DNA of 64,000 bases from Aspidiotus rigidus. Taxonomy: Eukaryota > Arthropoda > Insecta > Hemiptera > Diaspididae. Below are positions 8,367 through 19,689 of this stretch, one piece after another. The stretch lies in assembly GCA_035079385.1 (NCBI GenBank), contig JAVHKY010000082.1, forward strand, positions 744,001 to 808,000, in the 5' to 3' direction. Position 1 is the first letter of the stretch. The number at the start of each line of letters is the position of its first letter. The translations under genes and the position numbers were made by a program. Below the pieces are notes generated by a model. The model saw only the letters and a program-made list of their open reading frames with translations, did not search any database and was not told the DNA's origin.

Positions 8367-9606
8367 CAGTAGATGCCGCTTATTAGAATTCCTCTTAATA
8401 GAATATGCCGCTTTTAAGAATAAAACGCCGCGGAACGGATCGCTTCCATAAGAAATACACAGGAAACTCTCCTCTTACTAGAATAGAGCTCACATTGACT
8501 TCCCGATATTAGAATAAATTTTCACGAAAAAACCGGTCGAAAATTCCTACTTTCCTTGACAAAAATCTATACTTTTTCTTATCTTTATCCTATACAAAGT
8601 ACATTATCTACCTACATTGTTGCCTTCTCAGATATTGAAGCAAGAGTTTATGCCAGAATGCAGTTCATGTTCGAATCTCGTGTGTACTTCATGTCCATAC
8701 CTACTTCGCTATGTCCGTCCTTGGTTCAAAAATATCGAACTGTGTTTTCTTCCACCCAACACAACAGCCTTGATACAGCCGCTCGACCAGGGCGTAATAA
8801 AAACGTTCAAAACTTTCTACCGTAGTGACTTCAGGCGACTCATTGTTGCAGCTATTGACGAGAGGAAATGTTCTTCCTTGGAAATTGCCAAAAAAGTTTC
8901 GGTCCTAGATGCTATCCATATGATCCGTAATTCGTGGAATAACGTTTCTAGCGCGTGTATACAGAACTGTTTCCGAAAATGTAAATTGACGCAGCAGTCT
9001 TCGCTTGAAAGTTCTCAAGACAATGAAATAGACGATGAAATTGAATCTGATTCGACTCTCACTCCTCCTGACATGACGGAAACCGAATTTAATGAATGGG
9101 TTTCTATTGACGATGATTTAGGCACTGTTCAGCCTCTAAGCGATGGCGACATCATTGCAGAAATCCAGAATGATATACAAAAGAAGGAAAGTTACTCAGA
9201 CAGCGAGAGTGATGGAGAAGAAAATGTGCTAGTCTCTAAGAAAGAAACGATGGACGCATTGAAATGTCTTCGCAGTGCATTAGAGCAACGTGGCGGTTCA
9301 GATGAGGATTACGACGCATTATACCGTGTACAGAATTTCTTTTTCAACTCTTATCTAGGAAACGCGAGACAAACTAAAATTGACGATTTTTTCCGTGATC
9401 CATAGCCTATAGTATGTAATAGCAGCGTATGTTCTACTTTGTAGGCTCGTACTTATACTCTACAATAAAATTTATACCTTCGAATTTCAAATCATTCACA
9501 CTGGTACAAAATTTGAGAAATTTGGAGATTTTCGGCTATTCGAATATTCGGTTAATAGAATAAAATTTGTGTTCCCCAACGCTATTCTAATAAGCGGCAT
9601 CTACTG
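8367..9606 (+). mobile_element. Tigger/pogo-family DNA transposon, internally deleted
   Basis: The element has near-perfect terminal inverted repeats. The left end is CAGTAGATGCCGCTTATTAG at 8367 and the right end is its complement, ending at 9606. TA lies outside both ends (8365-8366 and 9607-9608), as expected for pogo/Tigger. An empty paralogous site lies at 57636-57637, where the same flanks meet at a single TA. The 1,240-bp element keeps only the 3' part of its transposase gene, so it cannot move itself. Confidence 0.88.
8617..9405 (+). pseudogene. Tigger transposase, C-terminal part
   Basis: The frame holds the end of a DDE_1 (DDE superfamily) transposase. FLPPNTTALIQPLDQGVIKT (residues ~44-63) is the hallmark block following the second catalytic Asp. 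A low-complexity acidic tail comes next, and the end IDDFF is typical of Tigger proteins. The helix-turn-helix DNA-binding domains and the first catalytic Asp are absent, and the usual DNCPAH block is not recognisable, so the protein is dead. There is no convincing initiator: the frame enters by read-through from deleted DNA. The first in-frame ATG is at about 8650. Confidence 0.85.
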
Positions 9607-9739
9607 TATTTTGAAACAGGCTGAACTCCTGCACATTCTTTTGTCCACATATAAGGGCACAAAAATATTGCTTACTTTAACCAAACCCTATTTTAAGAGT
9701 CACCATTTAAAAATAAAAAAAACAAAAACAAAAAACAGA

Positions 9740-9874
9740 TTGTTAACCCTATTTTGAATGAGCATAAGTTTTACTTCAGTTGCATTTAAAACAGAACAAG
9801 AAAAATATTGCTCACCTTAACCAAACCCTATTTTAAAGGAAGTTCTATTCTATAGCATTTAGAGGGATTTAGTG

Positions 9875-9911
<37 letters not shown>

Positions 9912-10420
9912 GATTGATTATAGAAGAGTATGAGAAACAGAAAGAAAAATTTAATTCAGAATAGCTCCTTCAAACTCGATAGCCACACTCAATGGCAATG
10001 GTTTTGAAATTGACTACCACACCTGCGATCAGTTTGCAGCTTCACAATTCATGGGTTAGAGAGATGCTAAGGGCTGTGGCATGCTAAGTGCATGGGTTTT
10101 ACAAGAGCATAAAAGATACAAATGTGCATTCGCGCGTATTGTATTTTACTGTTTTTCCAATTATAAAATAGTACTTTGGTCGCACTAAAAAAAAAAGAAA
10201 GAAAGAAAAAAAAAGTTGTTAGACCATAACCACAAAACCAAACTCTGTTTTAAAATAATTTGTGAGTCAGTCGCATTTATAAAAAAAAAAGAATATTTGC
10301 CAAACGTTAACCAAACACCATTCTAAAATAAGTTGACGCTTTAAAACATATTGCTTGACCTTGACCAAACCCTATTTTAAAATAAAACATAAGTTGTACT
10401 CTAGTCGCATTTTTTAAAAA
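9740..10420 (-). repeat. Minisatellite-like repeats, ~70-bp unit
   Basis: Repeated units contain 'accaaaccctattttaaaat', 'aagttgtactctagtcgcat' and an A-rich stretch. They appear at about 9750-9840 and 10215-10420, with degenerate spacing. The same units lie in reverse at 54880-55060, 56130-56190 and 57430-57600 in copy B. Long A tracts (9879-9908) interrupt them. Confidence 0.5.
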
Positions 10421-10429
10421 TTCCAAGAA

Positions 10430-12360
10430 TGCTAAGTCTTTTGTACAACACTTACCTCTTACCTAACCAACAACTAATCTTATTTCAAAGTTGAATGAAA
10501 TAAGTACTTCAGTAACAGCCAGAAATGAAATAATGGAACAAAGAACTGTTTAAACAAAACGATTAAAATATAAGAAATACAAAATAATGTTCAAAAAGTG
10601 GAATATTTAATCACACAAAGATTCTTCATAATGTCATATTATTGACAAATTTTTGATCATTTTCACGTTGATGAATTCTAATATTTGAAACAACTTTACA
10701 TTTTTCAAACAAACTCTACATTTGGTGTTTTAGCTTTTGTTCAGTTCAGCTAGGCACTCCTTCATATTTATCAATCAGTTTTTTTTTTTTTTTTTTTTTC
10801 TACAAAGAGTTAAAAGATCGCCTCAAGAAAGAAATATTTATCAGAAATAAGTAAGTACAGGTACTTATATACCTAGTGTTGTTGATGCTTGTGCTTTGTT
10901 TTGATCACATAGCATTTTCTGTCAATTTCATATCAGTCCTCAAGTACAATTCATTACTCCACCTTGAAATAAAAATTGCACGAAAAAAACAGTTTTCATG
11001 AACCTTTTGCTATCATTATTTGATTGGTGCCAATACTTAGCTGAAATCAAAATTTATTCTACAATTTCCGTTTCTGGGAAACATGTTATCTAATTATTGC
11101 TTTGTTTATTTTAGAAACTTCCATATTGAGGGAAATGTTAGGTTGCGGAAAGCATGCGCTAACTTATATTATAAAATGACTTAGACCTACGTATAACCTC
11201 ACTGAAATCAAAATTTACCATGGGCCTTTCTGTCTGTGGACAAACACTGATCATCACCGCTACAATTATTCATTTGAGTATAGACTACATGATTGAAAAT
11301 TACAGCTTCATTATGATCCGAGAAAAAAGAGATTCAAATATTACAACTGCAAAAAAACAAAACTTCTGAAATTTAAAATACTTTGCGGTATACATGCGCA
11401 CACGTATCATTCACTCAAATTGAGAAAAGCAGGGAAACACCACTGAATTTATCAATTTGAAGTAACGTCTAAGTGGTGAAAATAAAATTAACAATATATA
11501 GGCTATCTAAACGATTGAAGAACTTTGAACATAGGCTTTATCTAATGATGATGATTGCGGTGACAATAATAAAATCCAATAGTCCCAATAGTCGTGTTTT
11601 CATCGGAAACTCTCATGATGATGTTTATATTGGTTCAACCATAGCCAAACATATTGACTTAGTATTAACAGTAGCGATGATTACCGCACTCAGTTGCATT
11701 CTTCATTTCTCAACGCTTGACAATAATTGTAAACATCCTTGAATGAGAAAATACCTATACAAAATAAATTCAGCGGCAAATTATTATTTGTATTCAACAT
11801 CTAGAATTTCAATCAAAAACAGAGACTCAAATCAACTTCACAATCCAAAATACCAACGTTTGAAATTGTAAGATTTCATGCCACGCAGTTTATTAAGTAG
11901 ATGATGTGGTCGACTTACAAGTATTGAAGACATAGATTCCAACTTCCAAGCTTGTTTATTTCAGCTCTCCACAGAACTGTTTGACAATTGTTCGTTGAAA
12001 TTTCAAAGGAATGAAACTGTACTCAAAAGCACAATATAGCTTCACCATGATTAAATCACGCGTGTATTCAGAGGGCGAGAGCAGCAATATGCAACGGATC
12101 ATTTGATAAATGAATGATACATACAACTACAATTTAAAAAAAAGGGAAGGATAGTAAATTTCAAAAATTGGAAGTTCTGCAGATGAATAGAGTTTAAAAT
12201 ACGCACCCTATTGATCTATTATCGCAGCATTGATTATATCTTTGTCTGGACACTTGATATTAATACGGCAATAACAACGTAGATTACAATAAATGAACAT
12301 CGATGAAAATATTAATTTTATACCAGAAAATAATATGATTCAGAATCAATAACATAATGA
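10430..12360. other. Non-coding interior of large repeat A
   Basis: AT-rich DNA without a supported gene. Much of it (10440-11000, 11040-11300, 12200-12360) has an inverted counterpart in 49780-51960. The ~90-codon frame at 11473-11742 has no recognisable domain and no counterpart frame in copy B, so it is treated as chance. Confidence 0.55.
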
Positions 12361-12639
12361 CAGTCTGAGATATTGCCATGCACATATTTTTGTATTGTGT
12401 CTTAAATCTTCGAGTTTCGACTCGAGCAAAAAATATTGGTTTACAAAGCAAGCACCGATTCGTCCTGCAGGTACGGCTCTTTGTTTGTGTGCGATCAGGT
12501 GACGAGTCTTCCCCTCCATCCGTCCATCACTCGTTGCTCGTTAAACCCATCCGAACGCGAACGTTAACGAACAATCCCGGTGCCGACAGACGTTCGACAA
12601 ACTATTTGTAGCGTTGTCCACGGTTTTCGTAGGTTGCTT

Positions 12640-13050
12640 GTGTTTTATTATTATGGATGGATGGGTGGATGGATGGATATGGATATGGATATATGACGGG
12701 AATGACCGGTCATCGGTATTTGATTTAAAAAGAGAGAGTGACTCTCTCAATGATTTTTGCATTGTGGTTGAAAAGTCGTGTCTACCCACGCGACTGCGTG
12801 AGTGTTTTTTATATGTACACATTCAATTTTTTATAGTTATCATTAGTTTTCATTTTTCGCATAATTTGGTAGTTTACTGTGTGCTGCGTACATCCACAAA
12901 CTTTTACCGACTTTTCGTAGAAAAAGAAAAGCAAGTATTACACCCGTCACAGTTGTGGCAGAAAGAGGGGGGAATGAACTTTCTCGACGTTTTAGAGGTC
13001 ACAGATCATCACTACGTCATTAAAAAGATTTCAGGTTTCCTTATGTGACT
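12640..13050 (+). repeat. R1-related insertion with two small hairpins
   Basis: After an ATGG microsatellite (12655-12690), a block with 'gtcatcggtatttgatttaa', the hairpin AGAGAGTGACTCTCT (12734-12748) and CACGCGACTGCGTGAG (12786-12801) recurs at 14060-14160, 43490-43600 and 46965-47060. An R1 hairpin end then starts at 12905 (TTTACCGACTTTTCGTAG) and runs to 'tttcaggtttcctta' near 13040. Confidence 0.5.
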
Positions 13051-13152
13051 CTGAATTCGTCAAATTGCCGATTTTACGTATCAAATCGGCAAAACTTTTT
13101 GGCAAATTTATAAAATCGGCAACCGCTTGCTGAATTGATAAAATCGGCAATA
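13050..13152 (+). repeat. Phased array with ATCGGCAA / TTGCCGAT core
   Basis: Starting at CTGAATTCGTCAAA, cores lie at 13065 (reverse), 13085, 13100 (TTGGCAAA), 13115, ~13129 (variant) and 13143. Successive steps are 20, 15, 15, 14 and 14 bp, and strong cores fall 28-30 bp apart. A shorter inverted copy, lacking about one 30-bp unit, is at 57938-58020. Confidence 0.6.
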
Positions 13153-13499
13153 TTTCTATTCGATCTGAAGTACCTGGAAGATAAACATCAAGAATATTTT
13201 CAAACAAATTTATATGAACATATCAAAAGCAAATTAACATCAAATAATGACTATAATACTTTAGATATAGTTACCGGTCGGTCTGTATAAAATTATCGGA
13301 ACTCATCATGAGTGAGTGAGGTGTAAGTAGAGCAATTGTACAAATCTACTTTATTAGTTGCTTATACACGAGTACTTTCCCCCCTGATCATCAGTTGTGT
13401 TGCAACTGGAGAAAAAGGTCTTAACCATGAGTTTTTATAGTACAACACTGTGATCTTATTGGCTATAACAATGTTATATTATATTTATTTATTTATCTA

Positions 13500-14165
13500 T
13501 CTATTTATATATAAGATTTTTTTGTCCGCGGAACTCCTCCGAAACTACCTGATGGATATTTTTGTTACTTGGCCATATTGTAGTATTATATTTGAAGATG
13601 TGCACAGTCTGCAATTTTTTTGAGAATCGGATGAGTAGTTCTCGAGAAAATTCCAATTTTTTGAAAAATTTCTCACATAGTTGCGAGTAGCTGCTTACAT
13701 TACGTCCCTTTTACCAATTTCGTTATCAGTACGTGTATTGTGATGCAGAACCTTTTATCATTCAACAGGTTCATTCTTGGTTCATTCCTGACCAAGGGTT
13801 CATTGAATTTTACTGTCGATGATATTTTATTCAAGTTTAGGACGCCGTGTATCTCCCTTCTCAGAGCCCCTAGAGCCTTGGATTTTGTTTTGTAAAATTT
13901 GTTTTTGAACGGATGGTGGCAATGGCCGATTGTTCATTTTTTCATCATTATTAGTCATATTCAATAAAGAAAACCCTGTTTTTAGTTGATGTGGCGTCAT
14001 AGTGATAGAATTTATAAACTGAGTTTTATTGTTCATTCTACAAATATTTGACATGATTGACAGGTCATTGGTATTTGATTTAAAGAGAGGGAGTGACTCA
14101 CTCAATGATGTTTGCATTGTGAGAAGAAAAGTCGTATACTACTTACGCGACCGCGTGTTTTTCTA
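13500..14165 (+). repeat. R1 right half and associated repeat blocks
   Basis: The (TATT)n/(TA)n stretch at 13485-13512 leads into 'aagatttttttgtccgcgga', the 'gatgagtagttctcgagaaa' block and then blocks shared with 45170-45540 and 46860-47060. The terminal hairpin blocks ('gagggagtgactcactcaat', then 'acgcgaccgcgtg') close the copy near 14160. No protein was recognised. Confidence 0.5.
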
Positions 14166-14424
14166 TTTTAATTTAGAAAAATTCGGAGCGGGGTGAGTCG
14201 AACGTCACTTCGTTAACCATTCTGCGTTGAAAATAATAAATGTTGCTATGGAAAATGAAAAGTGTTACCGACTTGTGCGCGAAAAGTGTTTCTTTCTCAG
14301 AAGAGGAGGGGGCTGTAAGGTACGCATTATCAGTGCACGAGATTGAATAAAATAATGCTTGGCAAGTTTCGAAAATGAACTTGTACCGGAAAAGGATGTC
14401 ATTTTGCCGTTCTCAACAAATGAT

Positions 14425-15065
14425 TTCATTTTTATTTCTTGTAGTGTGAATAATACTCGTAGTTCTTTCATGTTTGATGATTGAAAATGTTTGACGGATA
14501 TTCCATTCATTGTAGCGGGAGAGGAAGGGAGGGGAGGGGAGGGGGTATTCGGTTGTAAATAACTGATATAGAAGAGTGTATGAAAATGATACTTAGAGAG
14601 CTTTGAAAATGTACTAATTTTGGAAAACAAAGTTTATTTGCTGCTGGAAACGAAAACAATTGAGTAATATGATGTAGCCAATAACGAACAAAATGGAAAG
14701 AAAAGAAGTAGAGATGTAGGAAAATAAGATAGGAAAAGTCGGTTATGCTTTCGCGCTGCGAAAGCTTTTTTTTATTTCTCCTTTAGTCTGAATAATAGTT
14801 CTTTCATGTTCGGCGATTGAAAATTTTTGACGGATATTCCTTTGATTGGAGCAGGAGGGGAAGAAAGGGGAGAGGGTATTCGGGTGTAGATAACTGATAT
14901 AGAAGAGTGAATGGAAATAATACTTAGAGAGCTTTGCTCATTTTGGAAAACAAATGGAAACAAAAACGATTAACTAATATAATGTAGCCAATAGTGAACA
15001 AAATGGAAAGAAAAGAAGTAGAGATGTAGGAAAATAAGATAGGAAAAGTGCGAAAGCTTTTTTTT
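14425..15065 (+). repeat. Tandem duplication, two ~320-bp units
   Basis: 14425-14770 and 14771-15065 share 'ttctttcatgtt', 'tgacggatattcc', a G-rich run, 'ataactgatatagaagagtg', 'atacttagagagctttg', 'gaaaagaagtagagatgtag' and 'gcgaaagctttttt'. Unit 2 lacks some interior sequence of unit 1. Frames on the minus strand across it are shadows of the purine-rich DNA. Confidence 0.6.
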
Positions 15066-15599
15066 TTTAGCTAAATTGTATCGGCCGATCAGGAATGAGC
15101 AGTGAAGAAACGGGATGAATTTTTAATATATCAGAATTATCAGAATAGAAGACTAGAGTATTTTAGGATGTACGATTACAGTAAATTTATTCTGCGCTCT
15201 TATTATTATGATGTCAGAATATCACATCATTATCAATTTGAGTAGAATAAAAGCGTAGAATGATTTGGAAAGTCTTTTATCTATTTGTTTCTCTCGAATT
15301 AGTGTGATTCCAAGTGTTAAGGGTAGTGGTATCCACTTCATCTTTCTCTTACACGCGTACTCATAGATCACTGTGCCGTACTAACTATAACGGATCAACC
15401 GCATATTCTTGGCTGCCAATAGTACTTTGAAAGATAAGAGACTTATTTCCATAATGTTTCTCAGAAAAAGATTACGGTTGAGAAATATAGTCATTGATAA
15501 TTTCCGAACCGACCGATCGTCAACACCAAATTTTTCACGTTGTTATATTTTTCACAAGCTTTTGAAAGGTCGACACTTGGACGTTAAGCGCACTTATAA
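15066..15599. other. No recognised feature
   Basis: AT-rich DNA with no convincing frame, repeat or motif. Confidence 0.5.
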
Positions 15600-16361
15600 T
15601 TGAATCGGTTTTTGCAAAAAGGGCTTAAGTGTATTTTAGGCCCTTTTTAATTAAAATACGCTACTACGTAGGGCGCAGTCTAGCGAACATGTCATAAAAA
15701 CTTTCAAATCGTTCTGACGTGCCTTCGTTGATCATTCGTTGATGTTCGGTGACTATACGACCCGTATTAACACGTACGTTGTTTCATCCTTATCAGTTCC
15801 CGAGTTCCCGGCAAACTGTTGCTAATTCAAAACTCTTGCGATATGAGATACTATTAATCAATCAAATAATTTATTTTTTCTCTTTTTGTGGGACAAGAAC
15901 GACAGACGCTGGATCCAAAACTTCCGAAAACATTATTTTAAGGAGTTTTTAGTCAATCAGTTTTGTTTTTATTTATTTATTTATATTTTATTTATTTATT
16001 TATTTATTTATTTATTATTATTATTTATTTTTTAATTTTTTGTTCGTACATTGTTCTTTCAAACAAAGTTTATATGCCCAAAAAATTCGATTATAATATT
16101 ATTTCACTTGCCCCTTAACACGGTTTTTACAAAAAGGGCCTAAAAGGTAGTAACTTTTTCCGTCTTTTTATCAGCGCAATGATCTTCGAGATCTTCAATT
16201 CCTTCAAAATATTGTAGTCCGATAACTCTAATCTTCATTCCCAACTTGTTCAAAAACATTTCATTCACACAGAATTAAAATTTTTAATGTTGAAATTTCA
16301 AACGCGTTTTTCTAGAAACGAGATTTTTGCACTTGGGCCCTTTTTGCAAAAACAGATTCAA
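15600..16361. mobile_element. TIR element of ~760 bp (MITE-like)
   Basis: The ends are inverted repeats of ~30 bp. The left begins TTGAATCGGTTTTTGCAAAA at 15600 and the right ends with its near complement (TTTTGCAAAAACAGATTCAA) at 16361. Both adjoin AAGGGC-type inner sequence. A third, weaker copy of the inner motif sits at 16128-16150, and an (ATTT)n microsatellite fills 15968-16030. There is no transposase. The superfamily is unknown, and a target duplication is not obvious. Confidence 0.55.
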
Positions 16362-16965
16362 TCATCACGTGACCCTTAATTGACCGTTTGAGTAACCTCC
16401 CAAGGTTACTTAAGTGAAATGTTACCGTCACTTTCCCCTATAATTGTCGACTGAGAATGCCTGCGTAAGACTATATAGAGCGCACACCTCCGTTACGTTT
16501 ATTCGCCGATGTTTCATTGACGATGTTGTACGATCGATCTCATCGCCGCGCCGCTTGGGATGGATGTATGTCGACTAACGCGTAACCTGATTGTGAAAGA
16601 ATTTAGCTTTACCATCTTCTTTATAAAAGGCTCGTTCTGCGTGCGTGAATAATGAATATTTAGATGAAATTGGTTGCAATGGAAGTAACGAGAAGGACGC
16701 TGACGTGACCGCATTGCAACAGCGCAGCGCTCCATTAGAAGATAACGCCCATCATGTTCTTTCTATGGGCCACGCACGTAACGCATACCTGCGTGCGTAT
16801 ACATGAGGTATCCTATTTTATCTGTAGAAGGTGTCGAGGTACTGTACATATGTAATTCCTTATCTAGGCACTATTTTAGTTTAGTTGACGTGAAGATTGA
16901 AAGTTTAATCACTGCAGTCAGCGTCTTCGGCAGTGGTACGCCCACTTACTTTATTTTATTGAAAA
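16362..16965. other. No recognised feature
   Basis: Slightly more GC-rich unique DNA, with a small palindrome AGTAACCTCCCAAGGTTACT at 16391-16410. No frame with a recognisable domain was found. Confidence 0.45.
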
Positions 16966-17457
16966 CTAGCGGTTGGCAGCGCGCCTCCGGCGCGCCTGAC
17001 CGCCAGCTGTGTGTTGAGTAGATATCAGTGTTTTGTAAATATTTCGATTTTAACGGTAAGAGCTGAGTTGACAGGTAAGGGCTGTATTGCAGCAAAAAAC
17101 GGACTAATTCATGAACCGTCGCAATGATTAAGGAAATAGATGGACAGTAGGTAAAAAGCCTGCCATATCCCCGAAGCATTACATCAGTCTGTGTAGAGGC
17201 ATGAGACGAACTCAGTCGTTTCCTATAATATGAGAAACCGGATGTAATTTTCTTAATTCTTTCTCGAACTCAGTACCTTTTCTTAGGTAGTTTCAAACTC
17301 CGACGACGATATTTACCTAATGTATAGTTACTCGTCACAAAAGAAGAGCAAATTTTCAAGAAATTATTTTACATAAACGTCTCCTTTCAAAATCGAAAAT
17401 TGGATACGTAAAACTCGAATAGTCTCTGTAGATTCATCCAGAGCAACCGGTTTAAAT

Positions 17458-17530
<73 letters not shown>

Positions 17531-17995
17531 ACACAATGATCTTAAATACGCATCAGTCAAAATAGGTACCAATAGTTCCAAAATTTCCTCCTAAAAATCT
17601 GGAATTGGGCTCATTCGAAAGGAAATTAAAGGGGCAACAATTTTTGTTCTCTTCAATTTTTCATAAAAATGAGTAAAACTCGAGTTATCACCATAACTTA
17701 ATTTTTATAACTGCGCCGCTCAACGCGTTTGAACGGTAACGTAACGTTGAAACAACGCGTTCGATGGCAAGCCACACCACCACGTTTTTTTATATTGAAA
17801 AAAGTCATTGTTTTCGCCCTTTTTTGAAATTACTCAGCACCTCCCCGTCAAATTTTTATTTTTATGAGTCTATGTGCTGCTCTGGGATGAGGACAATATA
17901 TCCTGAAAGTTTGAAAGCGATCGGCCCAGTAGTTCTCGAGTTATAAACGGACAGGAGGACGGACGGACAAACTTTCTGCTTTATATATTAGAAGA
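16966..17995 (-). mobile_element. Helitron-like non-autonomous element, copy H1
   Basis: Read on the minus strand, the 5' end is TC(TTC)TAATATATAAAGC followed by a 'gtttgtccgtccgtcctcct' block (~17980). The 3' end is a strong hairpin (GGCGCGCC...GGCGCGC, with ACCGC/GCGGT outside) ending in CTAG at 16966, followed by T. The block 17585-17690 matches 56525-56635 of copy H3 closely. A CT microsatellite has expanded inside. No Rep/helicase is encoded. Confidence 0.55.
17459..17526 (+). repeat. (CT)n microsatellite
   Basis: An uninterrupted CT run of about 68 bp inside Helitron-like copy H1. It generates spurious RERE frames on the minus strand. Confidence 0.95.
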
Positions 17996-17999
17996 TTGT

Positions 18000-18415
18000 A
18001 TACATTGAAATAGCGACTGACGCGACGGAGGTACTAATGCCCTGTACGTAGTAATATGTGTGTATGCTTGCGTAAAAAGTATAGGTACTTACAAAATATT
18101 ATCGTATTAGGTAGTAGTCTACTACATGCGTAAGTGTGTATGCAGTACAGTATATGCATTCCTAGCGAATGTATATACATCGTATGTACTTCTTATTTAT
18201 TACCTTATAGATGCACGCATATTTTTAGTACAAACCTTTGCACTTTTGATTTCACGATGGTTCATCGGGCGCGCGGACCAATGGAATCAGCCCGATTCAT
18301 CATTTCAATTACGAGGTGGATCTTGATGTTGGCATTAGGGGGGACGTGAGCAGTTAATCGGTATAGATTTGCTCTCACTCTCTGCAGTACGGCGACACGG
18401 CCGACCGCACACATA
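18000..18415. other. No recognised feature
   Basis: Unique-looking DNA between the Helitron-like element and the second Tigger. Short overlapping frames have no domain. The Tigger target TA is at 18414-18415. Confidence 0.45.
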
Positions 18416-18748
18416 CAGTAAAACCTCGTTACTGTGCTCCCGCATTTTATGCGATCCCGTCTATAGTGCGAATTTTGTCCGGTCCCTTGACTCTGCCTAT
18501 CTAAATGTACATGAAATCGTCCGCATTTTGTGCGACCGAATCCCGTGCACAGTGCGATTCTCAACCTACAAAACTTGCCAAAAATGGACGTTTTACCTCC
18601 TTTCTATGACGAACCGAACCGTTATTTCAACATGTTTTTTCAGGAAAAGCGTCGAGTAGAAACGAGTAAAAAGTGTGAGCTGATAGTATTCCTCCTCCAT
18701 TGAATCAGTAGGTATCTAGGTACGGTATTTTCGTGTTCATTTTTTACA

Positions 18749-19163
18749 ATGTGTGATTCAAAAAAAAGGAAAAATTTTACGATCTCGGAAAAATTAGAAA
18801 TTTTGAAAAAATTTGATGAAAAAAGTACGACCGAATCTATAGTCCACTTCGCGCGATCTCTCCCTCTCCCCCTCTCTCTCTCTCTATTCCTGAAAGCAGC
18901 GTCCGAAAAATCGTGCAAGATCGGGAGAAAATCGAAAATGCTGCGGTGACTGGAAGCTGCAAACGGAGAAAATTGAAAGCGGGGCAGCACGAGAAAGTCG
19001 AGGAGGTCTTGGTGGATTGGATTCATCAATGTCGGAATGCTCCGGACCCAATTCCCTTAAATGGACCGATCATCCAAGAGAAGGCTCGAGAAATCGGGAA
19101 AAAATTGGGTGACGAATTCACCGCGTCGAACGGTTGGTCGAAGAGGATCATTCGGAACGAGTG
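18749..19163 (+). pseudogene. Tigger transposase N-terminal DNA-binding region
   Basis: MCDSKKRKNFTISEKLEILK is the typical opening of the psq/CENP-B-type helix-turn-helix. A CT microsatellite at 18858-18888 shifts the frame in the middle of this domain. The downstream frame then resumes with IPESSVRKIVQDREKI and continues into the second CENP-B-type domain (GQHEKVEEVLVDWI, IIQEKAREIGKKLG, ASNGWSKR). In the family the two domains bind the TIRs. It ends at a stop at about 19162, and no catalytic domain follows. Confidence 0.82.
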
Positions 19164-19208
19164 ACGGAGGAGGAAGACTAGTCTCGAATCAGAGAACATG
19201 TCGGGGGT

Positions 19209-19520
19209 TTGAATTTTGAAGATTACGTCACCATTGACGACATGGTGTCGACAACAGAATTCCGCGACGTGGACGCCATCATCGAAGACCATGAAGATTG
19301 TAAACCTGATGACGGATCTGATGAAGAGGATGGTGCTTTAGAAATTGACGAAATTCCCTCACGAATTGAGGCCTTGGCCGCAATCTCCAAGCTCCAGAGC
19401 TATCTCGGTGCCTTCCCGGATAATTCGGGTATGATACACAAGATTAGCTCCATGGAGCATTTCATTCTTTCTACGGGGCCTTCTTGTACCCGTCAATCCA
19501 GTATCACTGAATTTTTCTAA
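19209..19520 (+). pseudogene. Tigger transposase C-terminal tail
   Basis: The frame has an acidic region (DDGSDEEDG), then IEALAAISKLQSYLG, and ends RQSSITEFF, the conserved Tigger C-terminus. The DDE domain that should precede it is gone. Together with the upstream fragment this shows a deletion of the gene centre. The element is non-autonomous. Confidence 0.8.
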
Positions 19521-19575
19521 CATGTAGTACATATTATGTACGTACTTACGTAAAATTAATAGTATATTACGCTAT

Positions 19576-19676
19576 AAGGAACGGAGGAGAGCGATTTCTA
19601 TACGAGCGCTTTGGCGACCCGAACCGCGGCGAGGGCCGCTATGCAGCGCGAGTATATCGCTTTCCTCCGTTCACGT
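19576..19676. repeat. GC-rich inverted repeat
   Basis: GAACGGAGGAGAGCGAT at ~19579 and ATCGCTTTCCTCCGTTC at ~19656 form arms around a GC-rich loop of ~60 bp. This lies inside the second Tigger element, and its origin is unknown. Confidence 0.55.
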
Positions 19677-19689
19677 GTGGCGTACGCTA

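Larger units (their letters stand above)
8110..13290 (+). repeat. Large dispersed repeat, copy A (interrupted)
   Basis: Blocks at 8110-8366, 9607-10185, 10430-11300, 12200-12660 and 13205-13290 align in reverse order and orientation with blocks in 47640-57890 (copy B). The alignment is co-linear and clear to the eye over non-coding DNA, for example 12365-12650 against 49415-49690. A is shorter: it lacks several insertions present in B. It carries a Tigger element and an R1/array insertion of its own. No open frame is shared, so this is a non-coding transposon derivative, a large non-autonomous element or a segmental duplication. Confidence 0.6.

Noticed and set aside
12614..13048. 144-codon frame on plus and 93-codon frame on minus
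   Set aside because: They run across a GGAT microsatellite and R1 repeat DNA and are not preserved in the other copies of the same repeat.
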